Shown: positions 1-9,067 of the stretch, piece by piece
How the letters are laid out: the number at the start of each line of letters is the position of its first letter
How positions within the stretch are numbered: position 1 is the stretch's first letter
Assembly (NCBI RefSeq): GCF_002750855.1
Contig: NZ_NWUC01000007.1
Span: 62,001 to 126,000, forward strand
Length of the DNA: 64,000 bases
Direction of reading: 5' to 3'
Source: Neopararhizobium haloflavum
GTDB taxonomy: Bacteria; Pseudomonadota; Alphaproteobacteria; Rhizobiales; Rhizobiaceae
Program-made: the position numbers and the translations under genes
Notes under the pieces: model-generated
The model's input: the letters and a program-made list of their open reading frames with translations, nothing else
What the model was told of the DNA's origin: nothing
The model's database searches: none

Positions 1-526
1 TCTGGTCACGCAACCGGACGCGAGTGTTCGGGTCGAGGGCCGAAAACGGTTCATCCATCAGGATGATATCGGGATCGAGCGCAAGAGCGCGAGCGATGGA
101 AACGCGTTGCTTTTCGCCGCCTGACAGCATCACTGGCATCTTGTGAAGGTCCCGCCCGAGACCGACCCTTTCCATCTGGCGTCGCGCCCGGTCCTCCCGT
201 TCATTTTTGGGCATGCTGGGATGCCGCAGCTCAAGGCCGAACGCGGCGTTCGACAGCGCGTCCCGCCAAGGCAGCAGCCGCGGTTGTTGGAAGATGAATG
301 CGATCTGGTCCCAACTGCGCTCTGGCGGTAGCCCGGATATCTCGATCGTGCCGCGCTGCAGGGGCAAAAGGTCCCCCATCAAGCGAAGCGCCGTCGACTT
401 GCCGCATCCTGACGGACCGAGAAGGCAAACGAACTCACCTTTCTCCACCGCGAACGAAATGTCGTCGTAGATGGCCACGCCGCCGAGATCGAGACCGATC
501 CGGTCAAATCGGATAGCTGGCTGCAC
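1..526 (-). CDS. ABC transporter ATP-binding protein, SsuB/TauB type (partial, 3' end off window)
   Basis: Reverse-strand reading gives an ABC ATPase: Walker [10 protein letters not shown] near residues 36-44, a Q-loop ([13 protein letters not shown]), the signature [15 protein letters not shown] and Walker [14 protein letters not shown]. These match importers for nitrate, sulfonate, taurine or thiamine-precursor compounds; the substrate cannot be told from the ATPase alone. I place the start at GTG 526 because GGAGGG lies four bases before it. The gene runs off the window, about 175 codons being visible, so its permease and binding protein are probably to the left. A 9-bp inverted repeat sits just upstream. 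Confidence 0.85.
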   Translation of the reverse strand, partial: MQPAIRFDRIGLDLGGVAIYDDISFAVEKGEFVCLLGPSGCGKSTALRLMGDLLPLQRGTIEISGLPPERSWDQIAFIFQQPRLLPWRDALSNAAFGLELRHPSMPKNEREDRARRQMERVGLGRDLHKMPVMLSGGEKQRVSIARALALDPDIILMDEPFSALDPNTRVRLRDQ

Positions 527-537
527 TTCACCCTCCG

Positions 538-562
538 ACTTTACTACTCGGTTTAGTAAAGT
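538..562. promoter_or_regulatory. Operator-like inverted repeat upstream of the ABC ATPase
   Basis: Perfect 9-bp arms ACTTTACTA and TAGTAAAGT separated by the 7-base spacer CTCGGTT. The repeat ends 11 bases before the GTG start of the ABC ATPase, on its leader side, which is where a repressor site would act. The arms are AT-rich and there is no U-run, so a terminator is less likely. The binding protein is unknown. Confidence 0.45.
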
Positions 563-797
563 CGCCGCTTGAGCGCTTGTCAATCAATAACGACGGGCTT
601 CAAGCGTTGGCTGCAGCTTGGCCAGTTTAGCACGCTTGATCGTGGGTGGGATGGCGCTCCAATGCGTGACGCGTCTACTGGCCGATGATCGAAACCCATG
701 ACACGCGGTATTTACAGAAGATACCTTGGCAAAGACTGCCTGTTTGAGAACGGCTCCTGTCTTCAGCTCACCAGTTAACAAGTCATCGACAGGTGCA
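563..797. other. Intergenic region, no gene supported
   Basis: The 235 bases between the ABC ATPase promoter and the end of the AcnX small-subunit gene show no convincing coding sequence. A reverse open frame of about 80 codons (584-829) overlaps the AcnX end, resembles nothing I recognise, and is probably chance. Confidence 0.4.
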
Positions 798-1211
798 TCA
801 ACCGCTGCGTAGGATGGTAACCTCTCCAACCGATGGATCGACGATCAATCGGTCGCCAGTCCTGATGAGGTCGGTCACATCGCCGTCGTCGAAACGATCG
901 CACATGGATAAGTTTGCTAATGCTGCGCCCTGCGCAAGAATGGTGTTGGCGCGATTGAACAGGATCGCCGCCGGAAACAGCCCGCGCTCCTTCATTTCGT
1001 GCAGCATCCAGGCGGACGCGACCCCACCCTTCGCGGTGTCGAAGACCAAAACCTTTCCATGGTAGCTTTCACCGGCGAGTGCGTGGTCTGGCCTGGAAAA
1101 CACGCCCTTGATCCTGTCGAGATCGTATCGCGCAGAGAAATTGTCCTTCGCGACCAACGCGTCTGCCTCAACCTTCTCGCCCATTCCAACATGGCATTTG
1201 AGCGTCTTCAT
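798..1211 (-). CDS. Aconitase X swivel (small) subunit
   Basis: This 137-residue protein matches the small swivelling subunit of heteromeric aconitase X (DUF126 type). It carries GKVLVFDTAKGGVASAWML in its middle and ends with DRLIVDPSVGEVTIL. Together with the large subunit just upstream it should form a hydro-lyase; characterised bacterial AcnX enzymes of this kind dehydrate cis-3-hydroxy-L-proline to pyrroline-2-carboxylate. The start is ATG 1211, which shares one base with the stop of the large-subunit gene (TGATG), so translation is probably coupled. It is the last gene of the dctP-dctQ-dctM-acnX operon. Confidence 0.85.
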   Translation of the reverse strand: MKTLKCHVGMGEKVEADALVAKDNFSARYDLDRIKGVFSRPDHALAGESYHGKVLVFDTAKGGVASAWMLHEMKERGLFPAAILFNRANTILAQGAALANLSMCDRFDDGDVTDLIRTGDRLIVDPSVGEVTILRSG

Positions 1212-2437
1212 CAGGCGACCTCCCCCTTGATTGCAGCGGCAATACAATCTTCCATACTCGCCAGCGCCGGCTGGTAACCATAGCCGCCGAGAATGTTCAC
1301 GATCTTGGCAGAGTTACTCAGCAGACGGGTCCACCCATTGGCTTCGCCGATCTCCCGAGCGAAGCCGTTGTAGAAACACGTGCCGACAAGCACCTTGCCC
1401 CCTGCCGTCTCGATCTTTTCGACAAATCCCATCCGGATCGCGTCCGGATAGACCTGTGGCGCGGTGCAGATGAGCACTGGCACCGAGAAGCTTGCCCCCG
1501 CGCTGAGTTCGGCCAGCCGGCGCATTTCGACGAGGCTGAGCTGGGGAGCTGCGAAGACTACCACGTCGAGCTTGTCGCCCTTGCCGCCAAAGCGCGAACG
1601 CATGGCACCCATCATCTCATTTGTGAGTTTCTCCGGTGTCAGCCGGCCGCCGCCGCACGCTGCGATGGTAGGCGCCTCGGGAGTGATACCCACCAGATGA
1701 AAGAGCGGCGTCGAACCATAGCTCGCCATCGCCGCACCCAGATGCTTCATCTCGTCAGAGGTCGGCATCACCTCAAGGCCCTCGATTACCGGCACTTCCC
1801 AATAAGAACCCGCCGTCTTTCCGGCCACTGCGCCAAGGACGCCCCAGTCCGTCAGACCTCGAGGTTGCTCACTGACGACGAAACGCCGGGTCGCACGTCG
1901 ATTTTCATCGAGGTGCAGGCCATAGCGGGGCGTTCGGCCGGTCAGGCCCGCCGCAAGTGCGGAGGGGCCACCCTCAAAATTGGAGCGCGCGCCGCATGCG
2001 GAGTTGGCGTAAATGACAACACCGGTATCGCCGAATGCCACGTGCTCTCCGCGAATGGGCGGCATGATCGTCTGGTAGTTGATGCATGTGTCGGTCATCA
2101 TGACGCCCATGCGGCCAAGCGCGGCAATGATGCGCCGCTCCAATGTTGCCATCTCCTCGGTCTGACCGATGGGACTATAATGATTGAGATCGACGCCGCG
2201 TGGATCTGTTATAGTGGGTATCTCAACGACGGCACCCTGGGCAGCAAGGTTTTCGAGAAACTCCGCGCCGCCTATTCCTACCGCTTCAGGATCGCCCATC
2301 ATGTGGGCTTGGGAGACGGGAACAAGATCCTCCGCATCAAATAGGCGACCCACCTTGATCTGGTGGTCCATGGCCCATTGCCGAGCGGGACCAAGGTCAC
2401 CGGCCAGCATCGCCTGTTCTTCGTCATTGAGTTTCAT
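1211..2437 (-). CDS. Aconitase X catalytic (large) subunit, probable cis-3-hydroxy-L-proline dehydratase
   Basis: The 408-residue product matches the AcnX catalytic domain (DUF521). Candidate cofactor cysteines are visible in DTCINYQ, NSACGARSNFEGGPS and GTCFYNGF. Family members bind an iron-sulfur cluster; in bacteria the known activity is dehydration of cis-3-hydroxy-L-proline, while an archaeal branch acts on phosphomevalonate. The gene lies 25 bases after dctM with an AAGGTG ribosome-binding site and overlaps the small subunit by one base. TRAP transporter context favours catabolism of an imported small acid. No pyrroline-2-carboxylate reductase is adjacent; the nearest relative of that enzyme family is the ornithine-cyclodeaminase-like gene at 61.5 kb, which belongs to another cluster. 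Confidence 0.8.
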   Translation of the reverse strand: MKLNDEEQAMLAGDLGPARQWAMDHQIKVGRLFDAEDLVPVSQAHMMGDPEAVGIGGAEFLENLAAQGAVVEIPTITDPRGVDLNHYSPIGQTEEMATLERRIIAALGRMGVMMTDTCINYQTIMPPIRGEHVAFGDTGVVIYANSACGARSNFEGGPSALAAGLTGRTPRYGLHLDENRRATRRFVVSEQPRGLTDWGVLGAVAGKTAGSYWEVPVIEGLEVMPTSDEMKHLGAAMASYGSTPLFHLVGITPEAPTIAACGGGRLTPEKLTNEMMGAMRSRFGGKGDKLDVVVFAAPQLSLVEMRRLAELSAGASFSVPVLICTAPQVYPDAIRMGFVEKIETAGGKVLVGTCFYNGFAREIGEANGWTRLLSNSAKIVNILGGYGYQPALASMEDCIAAAIKGEVA

Positions 2438-2462
2438 TGAAGCACCTTCTTGATGGTCGCAA

Positions 2463-3758
2463 TCATTTCATCTGGTTGGGCAGCCAAGTAACGATCTCCG
2501 GGAAGAAATAGACCGCGTAGAGCATGGCGATCTGGATGAGCAGGAATGGCAGCGCCCCGCGCGCCAAGGTCCAAAGATCGATTTTGGAGATGCCGTGTAT
2601 GGTGAAGAGATTGACGCCGATCGGCGGTGATATCTGCGCAATCTCCATGGCGATCGCGGCAAATATCCCGAAGGCGATGGGATCCATCCCAAGTTCCATC
2701 GCGACCGGAAAGAAAATCGGAATCGAGATCAGCAACATGGCCGCGCTCTCAAGGAACATGCCGAGCACGATGTAAGCGAGAATCATCAAGGTGACGGCAT
2801 AGAAGCCGCTGGCGTTTTCTATGATCGCGCTGGCGATCGCTTGGGGTACCTGCTCGAATGTCAGGAAATGCGCAAAGTACTGGCCAAAAACGATCAACAT
2901 GAAGAGCATGGTCGTCGTCGCCGTCGCGACCAGCGCGGCGTTGTAAATCTTGGCAAGCGACAGTCGCTTTTGCGCCAGCCCGAGTGCGATCACGTATATG
3001 ACAGAAAGAGCGCCGACTTCTGTTGGAGTAAAAATGCCCGTGTAAATAGCGGCGATGATTACGACCGGCAGCAGGACCACTCCGAGCGAACGCAGAGTGA
3101 TACGCAGCTTCTCGTCCATTGGCATCGCGTGAGCCACTTTGACCCGCGGACGCGAGAAGCAGACATAGATACCAAAGAGGGTCATCATGATGATGCCAGG
3201 AACAACGCCGCCGATAAAGAGCTGACCAATCGATGTCTCGGTGATGACGCCGTAGAGAATCAATGGGATGGACGGCGGTATGATGATCCCTAACGTCCCG
3301 CCACCGGCGACAAAGCCGCCAGCACGGGCCTTGCCATATTTCTCTTCAAGTAGAAGCGGGATCGCAACCAAGCCGACAGTCGCAGCGGTTGCCACTGAGG
3401 ACCCGGATATCGCCGCGAAAATGCCGCAAGCGATTATAGTTGCTACGCCCAGTGAATTGGGAATCGAGCCTGCCCACGCTTTCGTCACCTGGAACAGATC
3501 GCGCCCGGCATCCGTGCGCTGCATGATCGTGCCGGTAAAAATGAAGAGCGGAAGAGCTACAAGCTCGAATATGGATGCGCCCTGCCATGACGTGTTGATA
3601 AAGTTTCGCAGCGCATGAAACGGGTCCTCGATCATCAACGCCGCGACAAATGCCGCAAGGCCCATCGAAACGAAAACCGGCACGGAGAGCGCCATAAAGA
3701 GGAAAAGAAGCGCGATCCCGATATAGCCGATATAGTTGAAGAGAAAGTCCTCGATCAT
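2463..3758 (-). CDS. dctM: TRAP transporter large permease (DctM)
   Basis: The 431-residue, very hydrophobic protein has TRAP large-permease features: SGSSVATAATVG, the IIPPSIPLILYG segment and a duplicated TPTEVGALSV region, with about a dozen membrane segments. It couples sodium influx to uptake of the substrate delivered by DctP. I choose ATG 3758 rather than an upstream ATG because it follows the dctQ stop by four bases and has CAGGGGA as ribosome-binding site. Second membrane component of the dctPQM-acnX operon. Confidence 0.92.
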   Translation of the reverse strand: MIEDFLFNYIGYIGIALLFLFMALSVPVFVSMGLAAFVAALMIEDPFHALRNFINTSWQGASIFELVALPLFIFTGTIMQRTDAGRDLFQVTKAWAGSIPNSLGVATIIACGIFAAISGSSVATAATVGLVAIPLLLEEKYGKARAGGFVAGGGTLGIIIPPSIPLILYGVITETSIGQLFIGGVVPGIIMMTLFGIYVCFSRPRVKVAHAMPMDEKLRITLRSLGVVLLPVVIIAAIYTGIFTPTEVGALSVIYVIALGLAQKRLSLAKIYNAALVATATTTMLFMLIVFGQYFAHFLTFEQVPQAIASAIIENASGFYAVTLMILAYIVLGMFLESAAMLLISIPIFFPVAMELGMDPIAFGIFAAIAMEIAQISPPIGVNLFTIHGISKIDLWTLARGALPFLLIQIAMLYAVYFFPEIVTWLPNQMK

Positions 3759-3762
3759 CGGC

Positions 3763-4254
3763 TCAATCCCCTGAAACCAGATGCGCATCAGCGACGATCT
3801 CGCCGGTGATCATCTGAACGAGTGTCTGAAGGAACAGACCAATCCCGCCGAGCGGCATGGCGAGTCCGGGAATCCAAAGCGGAACCTCGAGAAGTGTCGC
3901 CGAAACAATCTCGTTCTGGAGCTGGTACCAGACGAAGTAGATGCCGGCGCCAATCAGCAACGCTGCGAAGGCCAGCGTGGCTAGCTGAGCAATTAGGTCG
4001 AAGAGCCAACGTGTCTCGTGGAAGATGTCAGGCAGAAGGGTCACCCGAAAATGCGCCCCAGTCTGAACTGCCAGCACGTTGCCGAGAAAACCCAGAAAAA
4101 CGAATGCATATAGCGTCGTTTCAAAGACCCAGATGGTGGGCGCGCCAAAGGAACGCGCTATGGCTTCATAGGCGATCGGCAAACTGAGCACGATCATCAG
4201 CGCGATCGATACGAACGTCATGGCCTTACCGATGAGACGCGCAAGCGATACCAT
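3763..4254 (-). CDS. dctQ: TRAP transporter small permease (DctQ)
   Basis: A 163-residue protein with four predicted membrane helices, the usual size and topology of the TRAP small permease, which docks with DctM in the inner membrane. It contains the family-like IWVFETTLYAFVFLGFLGN stretch. It sits between dctP and dctM in one transcription unit, 81 bases after dctP and four bases before dctM, supporting assembly as a single transporter. Confidence 0.9.
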   Translation of the reverse strand: MVSLARLIGKAMTFVSIALMIVLSLPIAYEAIARSFGAPTIWVFETTLYAFVFLGFLGNVLAVQTGAHFRVTLLPDIFHETRWLFDLIAQLATLAFAALLIGAGIYFVWYQLQNEIVSATLLEVPLWIPGLAMPLGGIGLFLQTLVQMITGEIVADAHLVSGD

Positions 4255-4335
4255 GGCCGAATAACTCCGGGGTTGTCTGGAGAGTTAAGTTGAAGGGGCT
4301 GGACGAGCCGGCCGACGGCTCGTCCATAAGACCGA

Positions 4336-5319
4336 CTACTCGGCGGCGATGATCGCCTGCACTTCTTCCGAATAGGCTTCCTTCGCGGCAGCCGAGAGGG
4401 GCTCCAGCGTCGATGCGAACGCATCCCACAGATCGCTGCCAGGATCGAGAACCGTCACCTGATTGCCATGCGCCTCGACCTCATCGAGAAGCTTCGAAAG
4501 GTCATCAATGGCAAATTGCTGCATGTGGTCGCGCGCCTCGGTTGCCGCTTCCATCAACGCTGCCTGCAGGTCCGGGGAAAGAGCTTCAAACCGATCCTTG
4601 TTCATGACATAGGCGTGAATGAGTCCCCCCATTACTCCATTGGGGGCGAACATGCTTTCCGTGACCTCGTAGTGCTTCAGGCCAACGGCACCCCCTAACC
4701 CCCCAAGGGCGCCTTGCACGGTCCCGCGCTGCAGTCCGGAGTACACGTCCCCGACGCCCATGATCGTCGGTGCCGCACCGAGAGCCTGTACAGCTTCTCC
4801 GGATCCTTTGGAGAAAACGCGGATCGCTTTTCCTTCGAAACTCTCGGGCCCCGTTACTTCAAAGTTAGCTGACAGGACGGGCGGGCCGATGTCGAACATG
4901 GCGAGCAGAACGGCCCCTTCTTCGCGGAGCTTTGCGTCGAAATAATCGAACACAGGCTTACCCGGCTTCACATTCTCAAGGGTCCACTCCATCGACTTGT
5001 CCCACAGCGGCGTCGTTAGAATGCCAACGTCGGGTATGCGGCCAGACCAGTTGTCGAGCGTCGTAAGAGATATATCGACACTGCCTTGCGGGACGGCGTT
5101 GGAGACAAACTGTTGTTTGACCATTTCGCCGGCCTCGAACGTACGCAGCCGGATCTCGCCATCCGTTTTCTCTGTTAGCTTCTCTTCGAAAAGCGGAACA
5201 AACTCTTCCACCTGATAGTGCTGCGGACTTCCCCAGGTCGAAAGCGACAGCCTTTCGGCCGAATGCGCGGTCACTGCTGCGACGGCAACAGCGAAACCAG
5301 CAAGAAATGCGATCTTCAT
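4336..5319 (-). CDS. dctP: TRAP transporter periplasmic substrate-binding protein (DctP)
   Basis: The 327-residue protein starts with a signal peptide (MKIAFLAGFAVAVAAVTAHS, probable cleavage after AHSA) and shows the DctP fold: KAIRVFSKGSGEAVQALGA, VYSGLQRGTVQGALG and a conserved AYVMNKDRF near the C-terminus. It captures the substrate in the periplasm. ATG 5319 is preceded by GGGAGGAG. It is the first gene of the dctPQM-acnX operon and is divergent from a GntR regulator. The substrate is inferred to be a hydroxyproline-like acid from the AcnX genes alone. Confidence 0.9.
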   Translation of the reverse strand: MKIAFLAGFAVAVAAVTAHSAERLSLSTWGSPQHYQVEEFVPLFEEKLTEKTDGEIRLRTFEAGEMVKQQFVSNAVPQGSVDISLTTLDNWSGRIPDVGILTTPLWDKSMEWTLENVKPGKPVFDYFDAKLREEGAVLLAMFDIGPPVLSANFEVTGPESFEGKAIRVFSKGSGEAVQALGAAPTIMGVGDVYSGLQRGTVQGALGGLGGAVGLKHYEVTESMFAPNGVMGGLIHAYVMNKDRFEALSPDLQAALMEAATEARDHMQQFAIDDLSKLLDEVEAHGNQVTVLDPGSDLWDAFASTLEPLSAAAKEAYSEEVQAIIAAE

Positions 5320-5357
5320 CGGCTCCTCCCAAAACAGCCGATCCTCCCGATCGACCA

Positions 5358-5373
5358 ATTACTATATCGTAAT
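5358..5373. promoter_or_regulatory. Candidate operator between dctP operon and gntR
   Basis: Inverted repeat ATTAC-TATATC-GTAAT in the 132-base divergent promoter region, 39 bases upstream of dctP and 79 upstream of gntR. GntR/HutC regulators usually bind short AT-containing palindromes in exactly this position. It resembles the TTACTA arm of the repeat at 538-562, though that match may be chance. Confidence 0.45.
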
Positions 5374-5451
5374 AACACCATAGCAATCTTGTGTGGTCAA
5401 GCCGCTCATGTGATAGTTCGCGACAGGACAACGATCAGGAGTGGACTGACC

Positions 5452-6246
5452 ATGGCAGGGGGAGACGCGGCACGGGAATTGTCGGGAGAATTTGTCCGAC
5501 GCTACTGGCCGGAAAGCGACGAACTGTCGAAGCATGAGCGGCTGCAAAAAGCCTTTGCCGATTCGATCGCAGACGGTTTCTGGAAAGCTGGCATGCGCTT
5601 GCCCACGGAGATGGAACTCGCCCAGAGCACACCATGCAGTCTCGGAACGGTGCAGCGAGCACTACGTGCTCTGTCGCAAGCCGGGCTGATAGAACGGCGC
5701 CGCGGCAGTGGATCTGTCGTGGCCGACATGCGGGCAAAGATCGATGACCCGTGGCATATACGATACGTCGATCCCGAGATCGAGGGTGGCGGCTATTATC
5801 CCGTGGAGACCCGCGTGCTGGACCGTCAACTCACAGGCCGGGCAGGAACGTGGTCTGAGCCTCTCCGCCAGCGCGGTGCCCAAGTCGTAAAGATCGATCG
5901 AATTTTCACTGTCGATCAGCGCATCGACATCTATTCGGAGTTCTATGCGCTAGAAGAACGTTTTCCCGAGTTTGCGGAGATCGAACTCGCTCAGCTCAAT
6001 GGACTCAATTTCAAGCGCATGCTTTCGATGGAACACGGCATCCCGTTTCATCGCATGCGCCAGCGATTGCGCTTCGAAGCCCCCCCGCCCCATGTCACTA
6101 AGTATGTCGAAAACGGCACGGGAGGTATCGTACCGGTCCTCAATGTTGTGGCGCTCGCGCCCAATGGCGAAGCGAACTACTACCAGGATTTTTACCTGCC
6201 ACTCAAAGCGGGCGAACTTGATCTGGGTTTTGCGACACGTAACTGA
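5452..6246 (+). CDS. GntR-family regulator, HutC/UTRA subfamily
   Basis: The 264-residue protein has an N-terminal winged helix-turn-helix (LPTEMELAQSTPCSLGTVQR followed by AGLIERRRGSGSVV, roughly residues 40-90) and a C-terminal UTRA ligand domain (FHRMRQRLRF and a final NYYQDFYLP). UTRA regulators sense small catabolites and mostly repress adjacent operons. It is divergent from dctPQM-acnX, so it likely controls that operon and itself through the 5358-5373 palindrome. ATG 5452 is preceded by AGGAG at somewhat long spacing; open frame continues upstream, but homology-like sequence begins here. Confidence 0.85.
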   Translation: MAGGDAARELSGEFVRRYWPESDELSKHERLQKAFADSIADGFWKAGMRLPTEMELAQSTPCSLGTVQRALRALSQAGLIERRRGSGSVVADMRAKIDDPWHIRYVDPEIEGGGYYPVETRVLDRQLTGRAGTWSEPLRQRGAQVVKIDRIFTVDQRIDIYSEFYALEERFPEFAEIELAQLNGLNFKRMLSMEHGIPFHRMRQRLRFEAPPPHVTKYVENGTGGIVPVLNVVALAPNGEANYYQDFYLPLKAGELDLGFATRN

Positions 6247-6647
6247 ATGTTTTCATGCATGGCGACGGCACTGAAAATGAATAGTCACCTATCCTGATCG
6301 CCGATACCCTGATTTCCCCCAAGGCGTATCCCCCACTTGGTAAAGGGATAGGTGTCGAGCGGCATCAGAACCCCGGCAAGGAGCTCACCAACGGTCCGGC
6401 GTAAGATCGTCTTTACCACCGAGATAGCCACAACCCAGCAGCAACCATTTCGCTTCATGGCGACTGCATCAAGTGTTGCGCATCGTCCTGGTCACGGGCT
6501 AAGAAGCGCCATCCATCAGGACCCGGTGCAATTCCGGGTGGCTCTTCCGGCCGCCGATCCGCCGGACAACTAGATCAATACCGTCATCCGGTGCGACCTT
6601 TCCTTGAGAACGGCCGCTGGTTTGGTTCTTTCATCATCTGGAATTTC
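6247..6647. other. Gene-free stretch with a long-looped inverted repeat
   Basis: About 400 bases without a recognisable gene. It contains CACCTATCC at 6286-6294 and its exact complement GGATAGGTG at 6346-6354, separated by 51 bases, which could form a hairpin after gntR. Short open frames here resemble nothing I know. Confidence 0.4.
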
Positions 6648-8128
6648 ATGACCTCCTTGTCCGCCTATCGCGCGCAATGGTTTGGCAATGTGCGCGGCGA
6701 CCTGCTCGCCGGGCTTGTTGTTGCCCTCGCGCTCATTCCCGAAGCCATCGCCTTCTCTCTCATAGCCGGTGTCGACCCGAAGGTCGGGCTCTACGCTTCG
6801 TTTTCCATCGCCGTGCTCATTGCCTTTGTCGGTGGCCAGGCATGATCTCGGCTGCGACAGCCGCGACGGCGGTTTTGATGGTCACGCTGGTCCGCGATCA
6901 CGGGCTCGAATATCTGCTGGCAGCCACTGTGCTGGCGGGCCTTCTGCAAATCGTGGCTGGCCTGATGAAGCTCGGCTCGGTGATGCGTTTCGTTTCGCGC
7001 TCGGTGATGACGGGCTTCGTCAACGCGCTGGCCATCCTGATCTTCATGGCGCAGATACCCGAACTCGTCGGCGTGCCGTACCTGACCTATCTGATGGTCG
7101 CCGCCGGCTTGGCGATCATCTATCCCTTTCCCTATGTGACCAAGGCTGTTCCATCCCCGCTGGTCTGCATCATCGCCCTGACCGCAGTTGCAGTCGTCTT
7201 CGGTTTCGATGTGCGCACCGTCGGCGACATGGGGGAGTTGCCCGCAACGCTTCCGGTCTTCTTGATCCCGGACATCCCCCTGACATTCGAGACGCTGCTG
7301 ATCATCCTGCCCTATTCGGCCGCCGTCGCCGTCGTGGGGCTGCTGGAATCGCTGATGACGGCGCAGATCGTCGATGACCTTACCGACACCGCATCAGACC
7401 GCCATCAGGAATGCATCGGACAAGGAATCGCCAACGCGGCCACAGGCTTCATCGGCGGCATGGCCGGCTGCGCCATGATCGGTCAGTCGATCATCAATGT
7501 GAAATCCAGCGGTCGCGGCCGTCTTTCGACCTTCGCCGCCGGCGTCTTTCTCCTGTTCATGATCCTCGTTCTGGGCGATCTTGTCAGTCAGATACCGATG
7601 CCGGCGCTCGTCGCGATCATGATCATGGTGTCGATCGGCACATTCTCATGGTCGTCAATCGTCAACCTGAAGGATCACCCGCGCTCCTCCTCGCTCGTCA
7701 TGCTGGCCACGGTCGTCACGGTCGTCGTCACGCACAACCTCGCCTATGGCGTGCTGATCGGCGTGCTGCTTTCGGGCATCTTCTTTGCGTGGAAGATCGC
7801 GCAGCTCTTCCGCGTTTCGTCTGGCTTGAGCGCTGACGGACGCCATCGGACCTATGTGGTCGAAGGCCAGCTCTTTTTCGCCTCTGCAGAAGACTTCATG
7901 GCTGCCTTCGACTTCAAGGAGGTGCTGGAAAAGGTCACCATAGACGTCTCGCGGGCTCATATCTGGGACATCTCCAGCGTGGCAGCTCTTGATATGGCCG
8001 TGCTGAAGTTCCGCCGCGACGGCGCCGAGGTTGAAATCGTCGGCATGAATGAAGCCAGCGAGACGATCGTTGACCGCCTTGCGGTGCACGACAAGCCCGG
8101 CGCGCTCGACAAGCTGATGGCGCATTGA
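6648..8128 (+). pseudogene. SulP/SLC26-family anion transporter with STAS domain, frameshifted
   Basis: Two frames join into one SulP transporter of about 490 residues. The first (6648-6845) encodes [20 protein letters not shown] and stops after FVGGQA. The second resumes at 6842 with [17 protein letters not shown] and ends in a STAS domain (residues about 390-490, [19 protein letters not shown]). Related proteins read GGRPGMISAA across this point, so one base, or four, is missing at about 6837-6841 (GGTGGCCAGGCATG). Downstream sequence is undecayed, implying a recent mutation or a sequencing error. It is cotranscribed with a universal stress protein 13 bases later. Anion or bicarbonate transport is the family role; the substrate is unknown. 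Confidence 0.85.
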
Positions 8129-8141
8129 GGAGGAGCAAAAC

Positions 8142-8993
8142 ATGACAGAGAAACTGATCGCCTTGGTCGATGGCTCGGTCTATTCCACGAGCGTGTGCGA
8201 GAACGCAGCCTGGATTGCCAGGCGCACTGGCGCCCCGGTCGAGCTTCTCCATGTGCTGGGACGCCGCCAGACGGCAAGCTCGGACTTATCCGGATCCATA
8301 GCTCTGGGCGCGCGGAGCGCACTGCTTCAGGAACTCTCAAGCCTTGATGAGCAACAGGCGAAGCTCGCGCAGAGGCGCGGCCGTGCGATCCTTGAAGATG
8401 CGGAAGCGATCTTGCGGGCCGCTGGCGTCGAAACAGTCACCGCCCGTCTGCGTCAAAGCGATCTGATCGAGGCGGTCGCCGAAGTCGAGGCGGGTTCGTG
8501 GGGGATCGTGATCGGCAAACGCGGCGAGGCCGCGGACTTCGCCAAACTGCATCTCGGCTCCAATCTGGAGCGCATCGCTCGCTCGGCAACCAAACCCGTC
8601 TTCGTGGCGGCACGTGCGTTCCGTCCCGTCACCAAGGTGCTGATTGCTTATGATGGCGGACCGAGCGCGACGAAAGCGGTGGATCACATCGCGCGCGCGC
8701 CGCTGTTAGCAGGTCTCGACATCCGCCTTTTGACAGTGGGAAACGACACGCCCGATCTGCAGCGCCGACTTGAAGACGCGCAGGCAACGCTTCGCACTGG
8801 AGGCCATGAGGCAACCATCGAAATCGCTGCCGGCCAGCCGGAAAAGGTTATTTCCGATATCGCGGAACGCGACGCCATCGACCTTCTCGTCATGGGCGCC
8901 TATGGGCACTCGCGAATCCGAGCCATGATCATCGGTTCGACCACCGCCGTGATGATGCGATCCTGCAAGGTTCCGGTGGTGCTGTTTCGCTAG
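8142..8993 (+). CDS. Tandem universal stress protein (UspA family)
   Basis: The 283-residue protein has two Usp domains (about 1-145 and 150-283). The second carries the ATP-binding signature GAYGHSRIRAMIIGSTTAVMM; the first is degenerate (GKRGEAADFAKLHLGSNLER). GAGGAGGAG precedes ATG 8142. It lies 13 bases after the broken sulP gene; SulP-Usp pairs are common in proteobacteria, suggesting that Usp modulates the transporter or responds to the same stress. It is intact although its partner is frameshifted. Confidence 0.9.
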   Translation: MTEKLIALVDGSVYSTSVCENAAWIARRTGAPVELLHVLGRRQTASSDLSGSIALGARSALLQELSSLDEQQAKLAQRRGRAILEDAEAILRAAGVETVTARLRQSDLIEAVAEVEAGSWGIVIGKRGEAADFAKLHLGSNLERIARSATKPVFVAARAFRPVTKVLIAYDGGPSATKAVDHIARAPLLAGLDIRLLTVGNDTPDLQRRLEDAQATLRTGGHEATIEIAAGQPEKVISDIAERDAIDLLVMGAYGHSRIRAMIIGSTTAVMMRSCKVPVVLFR

Positions 8994-9047
8994 TCAGGAA
9001 TCCGCTCCAGCGAAAGTGAACATTGAAGCTGGCGCATCGCCACCTGC

Positions 9048-9060
9048 CCCCGTATCGGGG
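9048..9060. terminator. Possible bidirectional terminator
   Basis: Short hairpin CCCCG-TAT-CGGGG between the convergent usp and zinc-peptidase genes, followed by TTGATTAT on the plus strand. The stem is only five base pairs, so this is tentative. Confidence 0.35.
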
Positions 9061-9067
9061 TTGATTA

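Noticed and set aside
562-5358. Idea that the dyads at 538-562 and 5358-5373 are the same operator
   Set aside because: Only TTACTA is shared; arm length and spacer differ, so chance is a simpler explanation.
6352-6573. Open frame of 73 codons between gntR and the SulP gene
   Set aside because: No motif or convincing ribosome-binding site, and composition typical of a random high-GC frame.
7655-8143. Long reverse open frames opposite sulP, acnX, dctM, dnaE2, imuB and similar genes
   Set aside because: They mirror the codon pattern of well-supported genes on the other strand and have no family features.
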